NCBI GenBank assembly: GCA_020466095.1
Contig: CM035806.1
Coordinates: 19,404,571 to 19,468,570, forward strand
DNA from: Chlorops oryzae
Lineage: Eukaryota; Arthropoda; Insecta; Diptera; Chloropidae
Direction of reading: 5' to 3'
DNA: 64,000 nucleotides
Shown here: piece by piece, positions 22,967 through 32,343 of the stretch
Layout of the letters: each line of letters opens with the position of its first letter
Numbering within the stretch: position 1 is the stretch's first letter
Notes under the pieces: model-generated
The model's database searches: none
The model's input: only the letters and a program-made list of their open reading frames with translations
What the model was told of the DNA's origin: nothing
Translations under genes and position numbers: made by a program

Positions 22967-24195
22967 CACAGTGGGGCCGCTCCATATATTTCTTGGAAAA
23001 AAATAGCAGGAGTGGTCGTAGAGCATTGAAATTTTGCATAAGCACTTCTGTTGGCTAAACTAAGATATTTTGAAAAAATCTTGGAAATCCGCCCACTGCC
23101 ACGCCCACCTCCCATATAAGTGCACATGTCAAAATACTTATTTTTGGACCTAGGGAGTTGAAATTCGGGACACTTCTTAATTGAGTTCTCATCAAAAAAA
23201 AAAGGTAAAAATAATGCGGCTGCCGCGCCTACTTTTGGTTTAACGCCCATCGGAAATTGCAGATTTTACATGTTTTTATTTCCTATTTAGCAGTATATGG
23301 AATTTTCACATAAATTAAAGAATTTTAATTTTTTCCAAAAGCTTAAGCTTTGGTTGTCTCCATTCAAAATAAGATAATACCCTCAACAGCCTTCCGCGAA
23401 CGATATTAGCCTTCGAAATCACCGAAAATATCCCACAAATGCATTCCGCTTTTCTAGTAAAGCATGCCAAGTTAAAGTGTGTCATAGAAAGATATTGATG
23501 TTAAATATGGTTTGTTTTTTTAGATTGAAATGTCATTCCATTTCGTTATGTCTACATATCCGTAAACAAAAATAATGTTTCATACATAAATCGTTCCATG
23601 TTTTAATTACGTAAAACCTAAAAGTATGCCCCATTTTTTGTCTTATTGAGCATTTGTATGGAATATTGCTGTGACTTTTGAAATTCAAATCGATGTAAGT
23701 TACAGAAAAGGTATTAAAATTTGTGTAAAATTTTTATGTTTATATTGAAAGTATAGACTCGTACCTTCCATTTGTATAAAGTAAGAGGGCTAAGCAAGGC
23801 AAAGCACATAAAGTTTTATTCCAACTAAAAATGAGAAGTTGATATTTTTTACACTAATTTCTGGAAAATTATAATAATTATTCTACTCTTCCAATCTTAA
23901 TAAATTTTTTTTTACATGAAAGAGTAAGCTATATTTCCACCAAAAAATAAAACAAAGGCAATCGCGTTGGGTTTTCACATAAAAAAATTTCTCTATTTGG
24001 ACAACAATTTTAATCTGAAATTTATTGAATAACATTCCCTTGACTTTTGTTAGTTTTTTTTAATAAAAAAATTCAATTTAAAAAAAAACATGTCGAATTC
24101 CTCATATCCAAATATTTCTTTATAAAAGTGAATCATTAAAATTTTGAAATTCAAAAGTTGAAATATCCTATTTTTTCCACTGATGCCCCACTGTG
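22967..24195. mobile_element. Non-autonomous element with CACAGTGGGGC ends
   Basis: CACAGTGGGGC (22967-22977) is matched by GCCCCACTGTG (24185-24195), bounding 1.23 kb. The pentamer CCACG lies directly outside both ends (22962-22966 and 24196-24200) and may be a target duplication. Near the left end TCGTAGAGCATTGAAA resembles the 10972 element. It has no coding capacity. Longer frames (for example 23250-22906 minus) are not supported by any motif. Confidence 0.55.
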
Positions 24196-24579
24196 CCACG
24201 TGGCCATCTCACACTACGTGTGTCTGTGTGATTTTTGCCAAAAAACTTTTATCTTAATTTGCAACTTTGAAAGATGCTCTCGTATTTATATTCTTTCTCC
24301 TTTTGAAGTTCGAAATATCCCTATTAGAGATTGTCTTGTTGCTGTGCTGTTGAAAAGCCGTCAAAGATTTTTTTTTTTAGCTTTCTAATTTCGAAAATTG
24401 AAACTTTGTTTTCACGTTTGGTATCTAATCGACTTTCTTGCTGCCTCCGTTTGTTTCAAAGTTCTATGGAAATTTATTCGCTTTAGGCCTCTTTTATACA
24501 TCGAAAATTAAATTGCCATATCAGTACTGCTGGCTTTCATCCTGCCTTTACTTTTCAGTCTCCCACTCACCTTCCCGGC

Positions 24580-24990
24580 CAGTTTCTCACCATCTCTCTC
24601 TCCCATCCCACCACTCGCACCACTCGCAGCCCTCTCAGACCTCTTACCACTCTCCCACCCTCTCCCCATTCACCCTCTCACAACACCCACCTCTCGAACC
24701 CCCCTCACTCCTCTAACCCGACACAACCTTCTCACCCATACCACCCGTCTCACCCATAGAAACCATCCCACCCGTATCACCCCCCTCACCACCCACACTC
24801 CTCTAACCCCTTTCACCCTTCTAACCACTCTCCCTCTCTCACCACTCTCTCCCATCACTTTCCTCTCTTTCTCTCCTCTACCACCACTCTCCAATCTCTT
24901 CCCGCTCACGATCGACCTCTTCTACTTTCTTCCTTCTCTTTCGCCCTTTTCTCATCACTTGTCCCATTCCTCCTTCTCCTTTCTTTTCTG
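24580..24990 (+). repeat. Pyrimidine-rich tract, about 400 bp
   Basis: On the plus strand this stretch is almost only C and T with CACC, CTCC and TCTC blocks (for example CTCTCCCACC, CCTCTCACAA), with few purines except isolated A. The frame 24438-24716 (Ser/His/Pro-rich) and the opposite frame 24909-24670 (Arg/Gly/Val-rich) are composition artefacts. Long homopurine/homopyrimidine tracts can form intramolecular triplexes. Confidence 0.8.
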
Positions 24991-25547
24991 CTAACATACT
25001 TTCTTTTTCCATGCTAAAAAAAATAATTGAAGATCCAAAAGTCTTTGGCGGTGCTTGATTGTTCAGTTGAGCCCATTATGTACGCTTGATTTTTCTTCTT
25101 CAATTCATATTTTTCTATCCACCGTTCATCACGGATTAAACGGACGCATTGAGTCTATTCAATTCGCTTCAAGCATTTTTATCACGAAGATTAAAGGAGG
25201 TGGTTACAAAAATCTTTCTGAGCTTTTTCATTTTATTTCTCACACTTTCGAGCATGTCAAGGGCTTCCATTGGTATAAAAAAATTATTATTTCAGGCTTG
25301 TAGACTTTTCGATTTTTCCTGTTAATTTTTATTATTAATCTACGATAAATAGTTGCAAAAATTTCCTTACTTTCAGGCTGTGGTATTTCTTAATTTGTTT
25401 GTTTGTATAATTCAACTGCGGCAAGCTGCAGCACCGAGAAAATGTCTTTCGACTTTCTTAAAAGAGTCGTAAAAATTCAAATGAAATTTTGCGATGTGAT
25501 ATTTGAAAAATATTTAGTATACTTTTAGGGTAAGCGATTGTAATAGC
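24991..25547. other. No gene recognised
   Basis: AT-rich with short frames lacking motifs. Nothing to annotate. Confidence 0.4.
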
Positions 25548-25793
25548 AAGGTCTCGGATTTTGTTGACTTTTACAAATTTAAAGCATACTTTATGGGACA
25601 AAAATATTTTCGTACCGCCATTTTGCGAATAAGTTAAGCGAAGTTGAACTTCAAATCGCTTTTTTAACATCAAAAAAATTCATATTGAAGTTAAAAATCG
25701 ATTTGCGTCACCAACTTTATGTGAGTTGAACAAAATTTGTGCTCCATAAAGTATGCTTTAAAATTATAAAAGTCAACAAAATCCGAACCCTGG
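25548..25793. mobile_element. MITE with about 50-bp imperfect inverted arms
   Basis: The arm around CGGATTTTGTTGACTTTTA and AAGCATACTTTATGG (25555-25594) is inverted at about 25742-25785 (CCATAAAGTATGCTTT, TAAAAGTCAACAAAATCCG). It holds about 245 bp with no coding capacity. Confidence 0.6.
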
Positions 25794-26032
25794 TGATATC
25801 TTAAAAGTGCTAGGCTAGCCGGCGGTTTTTTTTATACCCGACACACTCTGTGTCGAGGGTATATTGCGTTTGTGTGGTTGTGTGTAACACCCAGAACCAG
25901 TCGAGATAGACCATACATAGATTCGATTTAGCCATGTCCGTCTGTCTGTCCGTCTGTTTGAATACAGTTTTCTTATCGAAGGAGTTGAGCTATCGTGACA
26001 AAATTTGGTATGCGTACTCACAGGCACATGAG

Positions 26033-27085
26033 TTAGAACAAGTTCGAGAATGGATCCGATCGGACCATTTTTAGAGGTACCTCCAGTACTAGGGTCTGTT
26101 GCGATAAAGGTAATTTCATTATGCCTCTCTCATAGAAGCCCTCGTTCCTATTAGCAAAAAATTGAGACAGTCGAATTTCATAAGCCTCTCTTGAAGCGAA
26201 TGTTTCACCAGCAAAATTGTTCGCCATGGACAGGAACAGATGGTAATCACTTGGTGCCAGGTCCGGACTATAAGGTGGATGCAGAAGAACCTCCCAACCA
26301 AACTCCCGGAGCTTCTGGCGAGTCACTATCGATGTGTGTGGCCTGGCGTTGTCCTGATGGAACACAATTCCTCTCCTATTGGCCAAAGCTGGCCGCTTAT
26401 GGGCGATTGCTTCCTTCAGACGGTCCAATTGTTGACAGTAGAGTTCCGAGTTAAGAGTTTTGCCGTATGGGAGCAGCTCATAGTAGATAATTCCCTGCCA
26501 ATCCCACCAAACACACAGCAAAACCTTTCTGGCCGTCAATCCTGGCTTGGCCACCGTTTCCGCCGGTTCACCGTGTTTCGACCACGACCGTTTTCGCTTG
26601 ACGTTGTCGTAAGTGACCCACTTTTCATCACCAGTCACCAACCGCTTCAGAAATGGGTCGATTTTGTTGCGGTTCAGCAGCGATTCGCAGATGGAAATTC
26701 GGTCTGTGAGTTTTTTTTGCGTTAACTCTTGTGGCACCCATACATCGAGCTTCTTTGTGTATCCAGACTTATTGAAATGGTTCCAAACGGTTTTTTGTGC
26801 AATCTTTAGCTCTTTTGCAATCGAAACAGTGCTAACATGACGGTCGGACTCGAAAATTTCCATGATTTTATCGACATTTTCGACAATTGGCCTTCCAGTG
26901 CGTGGTGCATCCTTGACATCGAAGTTACCGGAACGGAATCGACGAAACCAAAATTGCGCATGATTGGCTGTTACAGTATCAGGTCCACAAACGCTATTCA
27001 CATTTTCAGCCGCCTGGCTTGCGTTTTCTCCCTTATCGAAGAAAAACTGTAAAATGTAGCGAATTTTCTCTTTGCTGATGTCCAT
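26033..27085 (-). pseudogene. Mariner transposase, terminus-less copy; C-terminus replaced
   Basis: The mariner-derived part is 26105-27203. Its protein is the same as that of the intact copy at 31099-32124 from the ATG (27085) through the catalytic DD34D region to GIMKLPL. There the sequence leaves mariner and runs on about 25 codons into Helentron DNA until a stop at 26033. The C-terminal residues (KWQQVIEQ and beyond) are lost, and both terminal inverted repeats are absent, so this copy cannot be mobilised as a unit. Over about 1.1 kb I noticed only a single-base difference from the intact copy (an extra C near 27177). That means very recent copying. Whether the chimeric protein is made or functional is unknown. 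Confidence 0.85.
26041..26104 (+). repeat. 64-bp direct repeat, left of mariner fragment
   Basis: Begins AGTTCGAGAATGGATCCGAT and ends GGGTCTGTTGCGA. The identical sequence occurs at 27204-27267. The equivalent Helentron sequence occurs once in the copy at 13645-13710, so the duplication is specific to this insertion. Confidence 0.85.
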
Positions 27086-27203
27086 CTTTGACAAGCTCTC
27101 AAACAAAACTGAATCAATCAATCAAAAAAGTGTCAAAAAGCTTTTTTAGTAGGAACTGTCATCTTTCTAATGCCCCCTAGCGAACACGATCGGACTTATA
27201 CAA

Positions 27204-27267
27204 AGTTCGAGAATGGATCCGATCGGACCATTTTTAGAGGTACCTCCAGTACTAGGGTCTGTTGCGA
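27204..27267 (+). repeat. 64-bp direct repeat, right of mariner fragment
   Basis: Exact second copy of 26041-26104. After it the Helentron sequence continues normally (AAATCACAAAAACTGC). Confidence 0.85.
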
Positions 27268-27828
27268 AAATCACAAAAACTGCTCTAAAACCGGAGTTTT
27301 TCAAGATATTTTGATGAAACTTGGTATTTGATCATATTTAAAGCCAAGTTGTTCAATTTCCAAACATTGGAAAAGTGGGCGTGGCCGAATGGCGTTTTTC
27401 GAAAATTGCCTCTTTCACCCGAAATTCAAATGGGACTTGAACGAAATTTGGCACTTATGCTTCCTTTGTAGCCATAAACATCCTCTCCAAAAATTTTCCT
27501 TGGTCGGTCCATTATTAAGGGTACCTCCAGTACTAGGGTCTGTCACAAAAATCCAAAAACTGCCTCAAAATCAGACTTTTTCGAAATATTTTAATGAAAC
27601 TTAGAATTTGAGCGTATATTTAAGCCTCCGATTATAGTTTAACAAAAAGTGGAATAGTGAGCGTGGCAAAGTGGCAGTTTTCATAAAGAAATCTATCAAA
27701 AGTCGGTATATGGGGCCCCTTATGGCCTTAAATAACTCTTGATATGAAAAACAATTTGAACATGTGTGTCTGTGTCGGGTATTCTATTGTCAGGCTCGCC
27801 TGACTATAACACCCTTACTTGTTTCTTT

Positions 27829-27862
<34 letters not shown>

Positions 27863-27928
27863 CATTAAAATAAGTCTCAGTGCCAAGTTTCATTGTTCGA
27901 AGAGTATTCCTTGTAGTTTTTGCACTTA

Positions 27929-29227
27929 AGGACTGTCCCAGAAATAACTGTCCTTTTGTTTTTAGGCTATTTATAAAAAAGTGTTCACTCTATAGCAACA
28001 TATTTGGTACCTAAATAAAGTATAAATATTGCAGATTAAAAAAAAAAACTCATTCTTAAAATAAAAGAGCTACTGAAAAGATGTCGTCTCAACAAGAAGA
28101 AAAGCGGAAAGCAATTATTTACAAACACCTGGAAAATCCAAACACCACGTACAAAAAGATCGCTAAGGAAGTTGGCGTGTGCGAAAAAACTATCGGTAGG
28201 ACCATAAAACGATACAGACAGCTTACCCCTTTATCAAAAACACCAGGATCAGGGAGAAAAAGTGGTCCAGCGAACCAAGCGGTGGCCCAGAACGTTAAGC
28301 GGCTGTTTACTCAGAATCCAGGCACTTCGGTTCGTGATATGGCAGCAAAAGCGGGAAAATCGAAGTCAAGTGTTCAACGGATTAAAAAATTTTACAACCT
28401 AAGGAGCTATAAAGTACAAAAAGTACCTGATAGGTCAGAAGAAAAGGACGCCGAATCCAAGAGGAGGGCTCGAAAACTGTATCGCGATTACCTGCCCAAA
28501 TTTTATTGCGTGATCATGGACGATGAAACGTATTGCAAAGCGGATTTCAAGCAGTTACCTGTACACGGATATTATACTGCGGTTAGAAGGTGTGGAGCAT
28601 CCTCTAAATTTACAACCGAAAAACATACCAAATTTCCGAAGAAATACATGGTGTGTCAGGCCATTTGTAAATGTGCCCTTCGAAGTAAGGAATTTGTGAC
28701 GGATCGCACAATCAACACCGAAATTTACATCAGAGAGTGTCTGGACCGGCGTTTGCTGCCTTCTGTACGTCAACACCAAAGTTCAGTACTATTTTGGCCT
28801 GACCTAGCAACATCTTACTACGGCCAGAGAACGATGGATTGGTACCAAGCCAATAATGTCACTGTGGTACCAAGAGAAGTAAATCCTCCGAATTGCCCCG
28901 AACTTCGTCCAATCGGAAAATATTGGGCTTTAATGAAAAGGAACCTTAAGAAGACCAAACAAACTGCGAATAACATCGAAATATTTCGACATAAATGGCG
29001 TCGGGCATACACTAAGGTGAACGAAAGGTCGGTAAAAAACCTAATGGAGGACCTTAATCAAAAAGTGTATAATTTTTTTTAAGTGTATTTTTTTCAGTGT
29101 AATTAAAATTTTTATTTATTTTGTAATGTTCACTTAATAATAAACTGAAAGAATTTTTAAAAAAACATCATTGGTTTTTTTGCAATAAAAAAAAAAACAA
29201 AAGGACAGTTATTTCTGGGACAGTCTT
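27929..29227 (+). mobile_element. Tc1/mariner-superfamily DD37E element, 1.3 kb
   Basis: Terminal inverted repeats of over 30 bp (GACTGTCCCAGAAATAACTG followed by TCCTTTTGTTTTT) start near 27931 and, inverted, end near 29225. TA dinucleotides at 27927-27928 and 29228-29229 are the target duplication. The single gene inside has a TATAAATA motif at 28021-28028, 53 bp before its ATG, and an AATAAA-type signal after the stop (about 29138). Confidence 0.9.
28081..29082 (+). CDS. DD37E-family transposase, full length, last catalytic Glu replaced by Gly
   Basis: A 333-residue open frame starts at the first ATG after the left terminal repeat. Residues about 8-45 and 70-107 form a bipartite helix-turn-helix DNA-binding domain, separated by a basic linker (GSGRKSGP). 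The catalytic domain shows MDDETY (D148), then LFWPDLA (D241), then NPPNCPELRPIGKYWA. In the DD37E clade of Tc1-like elements (the mosquito ITmD37E type) the third catalytic residue is the Glu of RPIE. Here, exactly 37 residues after D241, it is Gly279, codon GGA at 28915-28917, one transition away from a Glu codon. The frame is otherwise intact, so this copy should bind DNA but not cleave it. It may represent a recently dead copy or a dominant-negative form. Confidence 0.88.
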   Translation: MSSQQEEKRKAIIYKHLENPNTTYKKIAKEVGVCEKTIGRTIKRYRQLTPLSKTPGSGRKSGPANQAVAQNVKRLFTQNPGTSVRDMAAKAGKSKSSVQRIKKFYNLRSYKVQKVPDRSEEKDAESKRRARKLYRDYLPKFYCVIMDDETYCKADFKQLPVHGYYTAVRRCGASSKFTTEKHTKFPKKYMVCQAICKCALRSKEFVTDRTINTEIYIRECLDRRLLPSVRQHQSSVLFWPDLATSYYGQRTMDWYQANNVTVVPREVNPPNCPELRPIGKYWALMKRNLKKTKQTANNIEIFRHKWRRAYTKVNERSVKNLMEDLNQKVYNFF

Positions 29228-30638
29228 TAAATGTATGAAGCGATTTTGCTGTGTGGCACGTCCGTGTGGAAATGATCATATGAGGCTCCTTTATTTCGTT
29301 TATAGTTTTTTAAATTTTTTTATATATTATATTTTTTTTTTATTACTGATTACTGATTACCTCAGAGGGTACAATTCTCAATCGCGTTGAAGAGAAATGA
29401 AAAATTCTTTGTTTTTGTATTCTTTATTTGGCTTCCATCGCAATTGATGGCCACGTGCGGATCGAGTGGTCGTGCACTTTAAGTTTTGGCTTAAAGAATA
29501 TTAGTTGAGGGGTAAAACTTCGTAATCGTTATTATTAAAAATTCATTTATTTTGAATTTACCTTGAAATTGTGGATTCTAAGTTGGTTTCGTTGGCACTT
29601 TGTGCACGGAGGACAGAGCTATCGAGCTCGAGAAAAATAAAAATTTATGCGAAAAAGTAACTCAAGCCCTTGGGTAAGCACATTTCGCAAATCCCATCAG
29701 CCGTTGGAGGGTTTGTTTTCTTTTTTTAGCAACATAAAATGCATTACATATGATACCTTTCAAATCCCCAAATGGGGCCAAGAGCTACAGAGAGAGCGAG
29801 AGATAGAGAGAGAGAGAGAGAGAGAGCGCAACAAAATTAGGGAGTAAAAAACAAAAGGAAACCAGGCTATTGTCTGGGAGAATTCGAGCTGCCATTAAGT
29901 TCACCTTTTATGCGTTTTGGAGTGGATTTTTATCGATTCGGATTACACTTTCACGGACTCGGTGTGAAAACATCGTTGCATCTTTGCATCTTTGCGTCCT
30001 CGGATCGTTGCATCTTATAAATTATTGAAGTCGCTTTCGCTTTTACTGCGAGACGCCGACAACGTTGCTCACCAGCAAGACCGCAGCTGATAGTAAATTT
30101 GCTTAACGATATAGTTGCACTGCGCCGTAACCTTTAAGTGATTCCTTTGCTCTTTATAAAAAACAGTAAAGGATGTCTTTAAATAAATCATTGAAATGCT
30201 ATTAAGGATACATGCTCATAAATACAATTTCATTTTCTTTTTTCTCGTCCTCGCACTTGGATAACGCGACACAATCAGCCTTTCTTTATCCTAGGTATAG
30301 AGACGAATGGAAGGGCAAACACCTACTGAGGACATTGAAATGGAAGCAGAGGCGAAAACACATTTATTTCTTCCTTAACTGTAATTAATTTCCATTAAAT
30401 ATCTCATACTCTGCCATTGTATGCTTCTGAAATTTTCATATGAGAAGATGCAGTGTTTAAATTCCCGCAACAGCCGTCAGAGTCATATCGTATTAATTAG
30501 CGCCACAACAGTCAGGTGCATTGCGTTCTGTTGTCGTAGAAACATCACTACCCAGCAGCGTTAATGCGAGCAATTTGCCCAAAAGCGAGTACTCTTGGAA
30601 TAATCCGTACCGGAGTACTTTCAATAAAACTGATTCAC
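29228..30638. other. No gene recognised; short AG microsatellite
   Basis: AT-rich. A GAGAGAGA run lies at about 29786-29827. At 29985-30015 TCGTTGCATCTTTGCATCTTT is locally repetitive. CCCAGCAGCG at 30551 resembles the inverted GCTGCTGGGTAT at 32534, which might mark the ends of an older element surrounding the mariner, but the similarity is short. Confidence 0.4.
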
Positions 30639-30723
30639 ATATCGTCCCCTCAGAAAACGACTGTCGTATGTCGCATGTATTTCTTATGGGACATACGACA
30701 GTCGTTTTCTGAGGGGACGATAT
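30639..30723. repeat. Perfect 34-bp-arm hairpin with 17-nt loop
   Basis: The arm ATATCGTCCCCTCAGAAAAC followed by GACTGTCGTATGTC (30639-30672) is exactly inverted at 30690-30723. At 85 nt the foldback has the size of a miRNA precursor, but it is fully paired, which is more usual for a tiny MITE. Confidence 0.85.
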
Positions 30724-31021
30724 AAATGAAGGGCGAGTATATCAAAGTTTGCTCCCTTGGAGATCGAAGGTGGATAAGTATGTTCATTAATGAACGCTTG
30801 CTGCTTTGCTTACTTTGAATGATGGGAGAGGCAAAGAGGAAAAGAAGAAGAGAATTTAAATGTGGCACAAAAGCAGCGTACGCTTGGTGAAAATTTGAGG
30901 AAATGGGCTTGTGAAGAAAAACCATATATTTTATTATTATTACATCTTACAAATACCGTGAAATAAATAGATACATTTTTAAGTCAAAATTTTAATTTAA
31001 AAAAAAAAATATATATATATA

Positions 31022-32302
31022 TTAGGTGTAGTAAAAAGAAATCCATTATTTTTGCATTAAATTGAGGGCTTTATTTAAGATAGTTAGAATGACCCGATTT
31101 AGGTCAAATATGCGCCGTTTTGTTCGATAACTTGTTGCCATTTTAAAGGTAATTTCATTATGCCTCTCTCATAGAAGCCCTCGTTCCTATTAGCAAAAAA
31201 TTGAGACAGTCGAATTTCATAAGCCTCTCTTGAAGCGAATGTTTCACCAGCAAAATTGTTCGCCATGGACAGGAACAGATGGTAATCACTTGGTGCCAGG
31301 TCCGGACTATAAGGTGGATGCAGAAGAACCTCCCAACCAAACTCCCGGAGCTTCTGGCGAGTCACTATCGATGTGTGTGGCCTGGCGTTGTCCTGATGGA
31401 ACACAATTCCTCTCCTATTGGCCAAAGCTGGCCGCTTATGGGCGATTGCTTCCTTCAGACGGTCCAATTGTTGACAGTAGAGTTCCGAGTTAAGAGTTTT
31501 GCCGTATGGGAGCAGCTCATAGTAGATAATTCCCTGCCAATCCCACCAAACACACAGCAAAACCTTTCTGGCCGTCAATCCTGGCTTGGCCACCGTTTCC
31601 GCCGGTTCACCGTGTTTCGACCACGACCGTTTTCGCTTGACGTTGTCGTAAGTGACCCACTTTTCATCACCAGTCACCAACCGCTTCAGAAATGGGTCGA
31701 TTTTGTTGCGGTTCAGCAGCGATTCGCAGATGGAAATTCGGTCTGTGAGTTTTTTTTGCGTTAACTCTTGTGGCACCCATACATCGAGCTTCTTTGTGTA
31801 TCCAGACTTATTGAAATGGTTCCAAACGGTTTTTTGTGCAATCTTTAGCTCTTTTGCAATCGAAACAGTGCTAACATGACGGTCGGACTCGAAAATTTCC
31901 ATGATTTTATCGACATTTTCGACAATTGGCCTTCCAGTGCGTGGTGCATCCTTGACATCGAAGTTACCGGAACGGAATCGACGAAACCAAAATTGCGCAT
32001 GATTGGCTGTTACAGTATCAGGTCCACAAACGCTATTCACATTTTCAGCCGCCTGGCTTGCGTTTTCTCCCTTATCGAAGAAAAACTGTAAAATGTAGCG
32101 AATTTTCTCTTTGCTGATGTCCATCTTTGACAAGCTCTCAAACAAAACTGAATCAATCAATCAAAAAAGTGTCAAAAAGCTTTTTTAGTAGGAACTGTCA
32201 TCTTTCTAATGCCCCTAGCGAACACGATCGGACTTATACAACGCGAGATGCAGATAAATAACGCCATCTATTGGAAAAATAATGGATTTCTTTTTACTAC
32301 AC

Positions 32303-32306
<4 letters not shown>
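31022..32306 (-). mobile_element. Intact mariner element, 1285 bp, in a TA repeat
   Basis: The 32-bp ends beginning TTAGGTGTAGTAAAAAGAAA are perfect inverted repeats (31022-31053 and 32275-32306). TA at 31020-31021 and 32307-32308 is the target duplication; the site is an AT microsatellite. Length, ends and the uninterrupted transposase gene are all those of a potentially active mariner. The transposase resembles the mellifera/capitata group rather than irritans or mauritiana elements; this is from memory of those families. Confidence 0.93.
31099..32124 (-). CDS. Mariner transposase (DD34D), intact, 341 residues
   Basis: The start is the ATG at 32124 (MDISKEKIRY); the frame is open 12 codons further back but without an ATG. 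Order of domains: two helix-turn-helix motifs in residues about 1-110, the linker with WVPQEL (about 115-120), and the catalytic domain with TGDEKW (D153), HQDNARPH (D245) and YSPDLAPSDYH (D280). There are 34 residues between D245 and D280, the diagnostic mariner DD34D spacing. The protein ends at NGAYLT, as mariner transposases do, and I see no missing key residue. The role is cut-and-paste transposition of the surrounding element at TA sites. An almost identical fragment lies 5 kb to the left inside a Helentron, so this copy or a very close relative was recently used as a template. Confidence 0.93.
   Translation of the reverse strand: MDISKEKIRYILQFFFDKGENASQAAENVNSVCGPDTVTANHAQFWFRRFRSGNFDVKDAPRTGRPIVENVDKIMEIFESDRHVSTVSIAKELKIAQKTVWNHFNKSGYTKKLDVWVPQELTQKKLTDRISICESLLNRNKIDPFLKRLVTGDEKWVTYDNVKRKRSWSKHGEPAETVAKPGLTARKVLLCVWWDWQGIIYYELLPYGKTLNSELYCQQLDRLKEAIAHKRPALANRRGIVFHQDNARPHTSIVTRQKLREFGWEVLLHPPYSPDLAPSDYHLFLSMANNFAGETFASREAYEIRLSQFFANRNEGFYERGIMKLPLKWQQVIEQNGAYLT

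Positions 32307-32341
<35 letters not shown>
32307..32341. repeat. AT microsatellite at the mariner target site
   Basis: (TA)n run on the right of the mariner, matching a shorter AT run on its left (31011-31021). The target was a TA repeat before insertion. Confidence 0.9.

Positions 32342-32343
<2 letters not shown>

Larger units (their letters stand above)
25834..27821 (+). mobile_element. Helentron (ATACCCGACAC family) carrying an inserted mariner fragment
   Basis: Starts ATACCCGACACACTCTGTGT (25834), has CATGTCCGTCTGTCTGTCC (about 25934), GTGGGCGTGG (27375) and TGTGTCGGGTAT (about 27772). It ends with the hairpin GTCAGGCTCGCCTGAC and TATAACACCCTTACTTG (to 27821). After subtracting the mariner insert and one copy of its flanking 64-bp repeat, about 825 bp remain, close to the 854 bp of the copy at 13399. 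It is therefore a complete non-autonomous Helentron that has gained 1.1 kb of foreign sequence. Confidence 0.85.

Noticed and set aside
24438..24909. Ser/His/Pro-rich and Arg/Gly/Val-rich frames
   Set aside because: Composition artefacts of the pyrimidine-rich tract.
26191..26725. Plus-strand frames opposite the mariner transposases (also 31230-31764)
   Set aside because: They are shadows of a confirmed minus-strand transposase and have no motifs.
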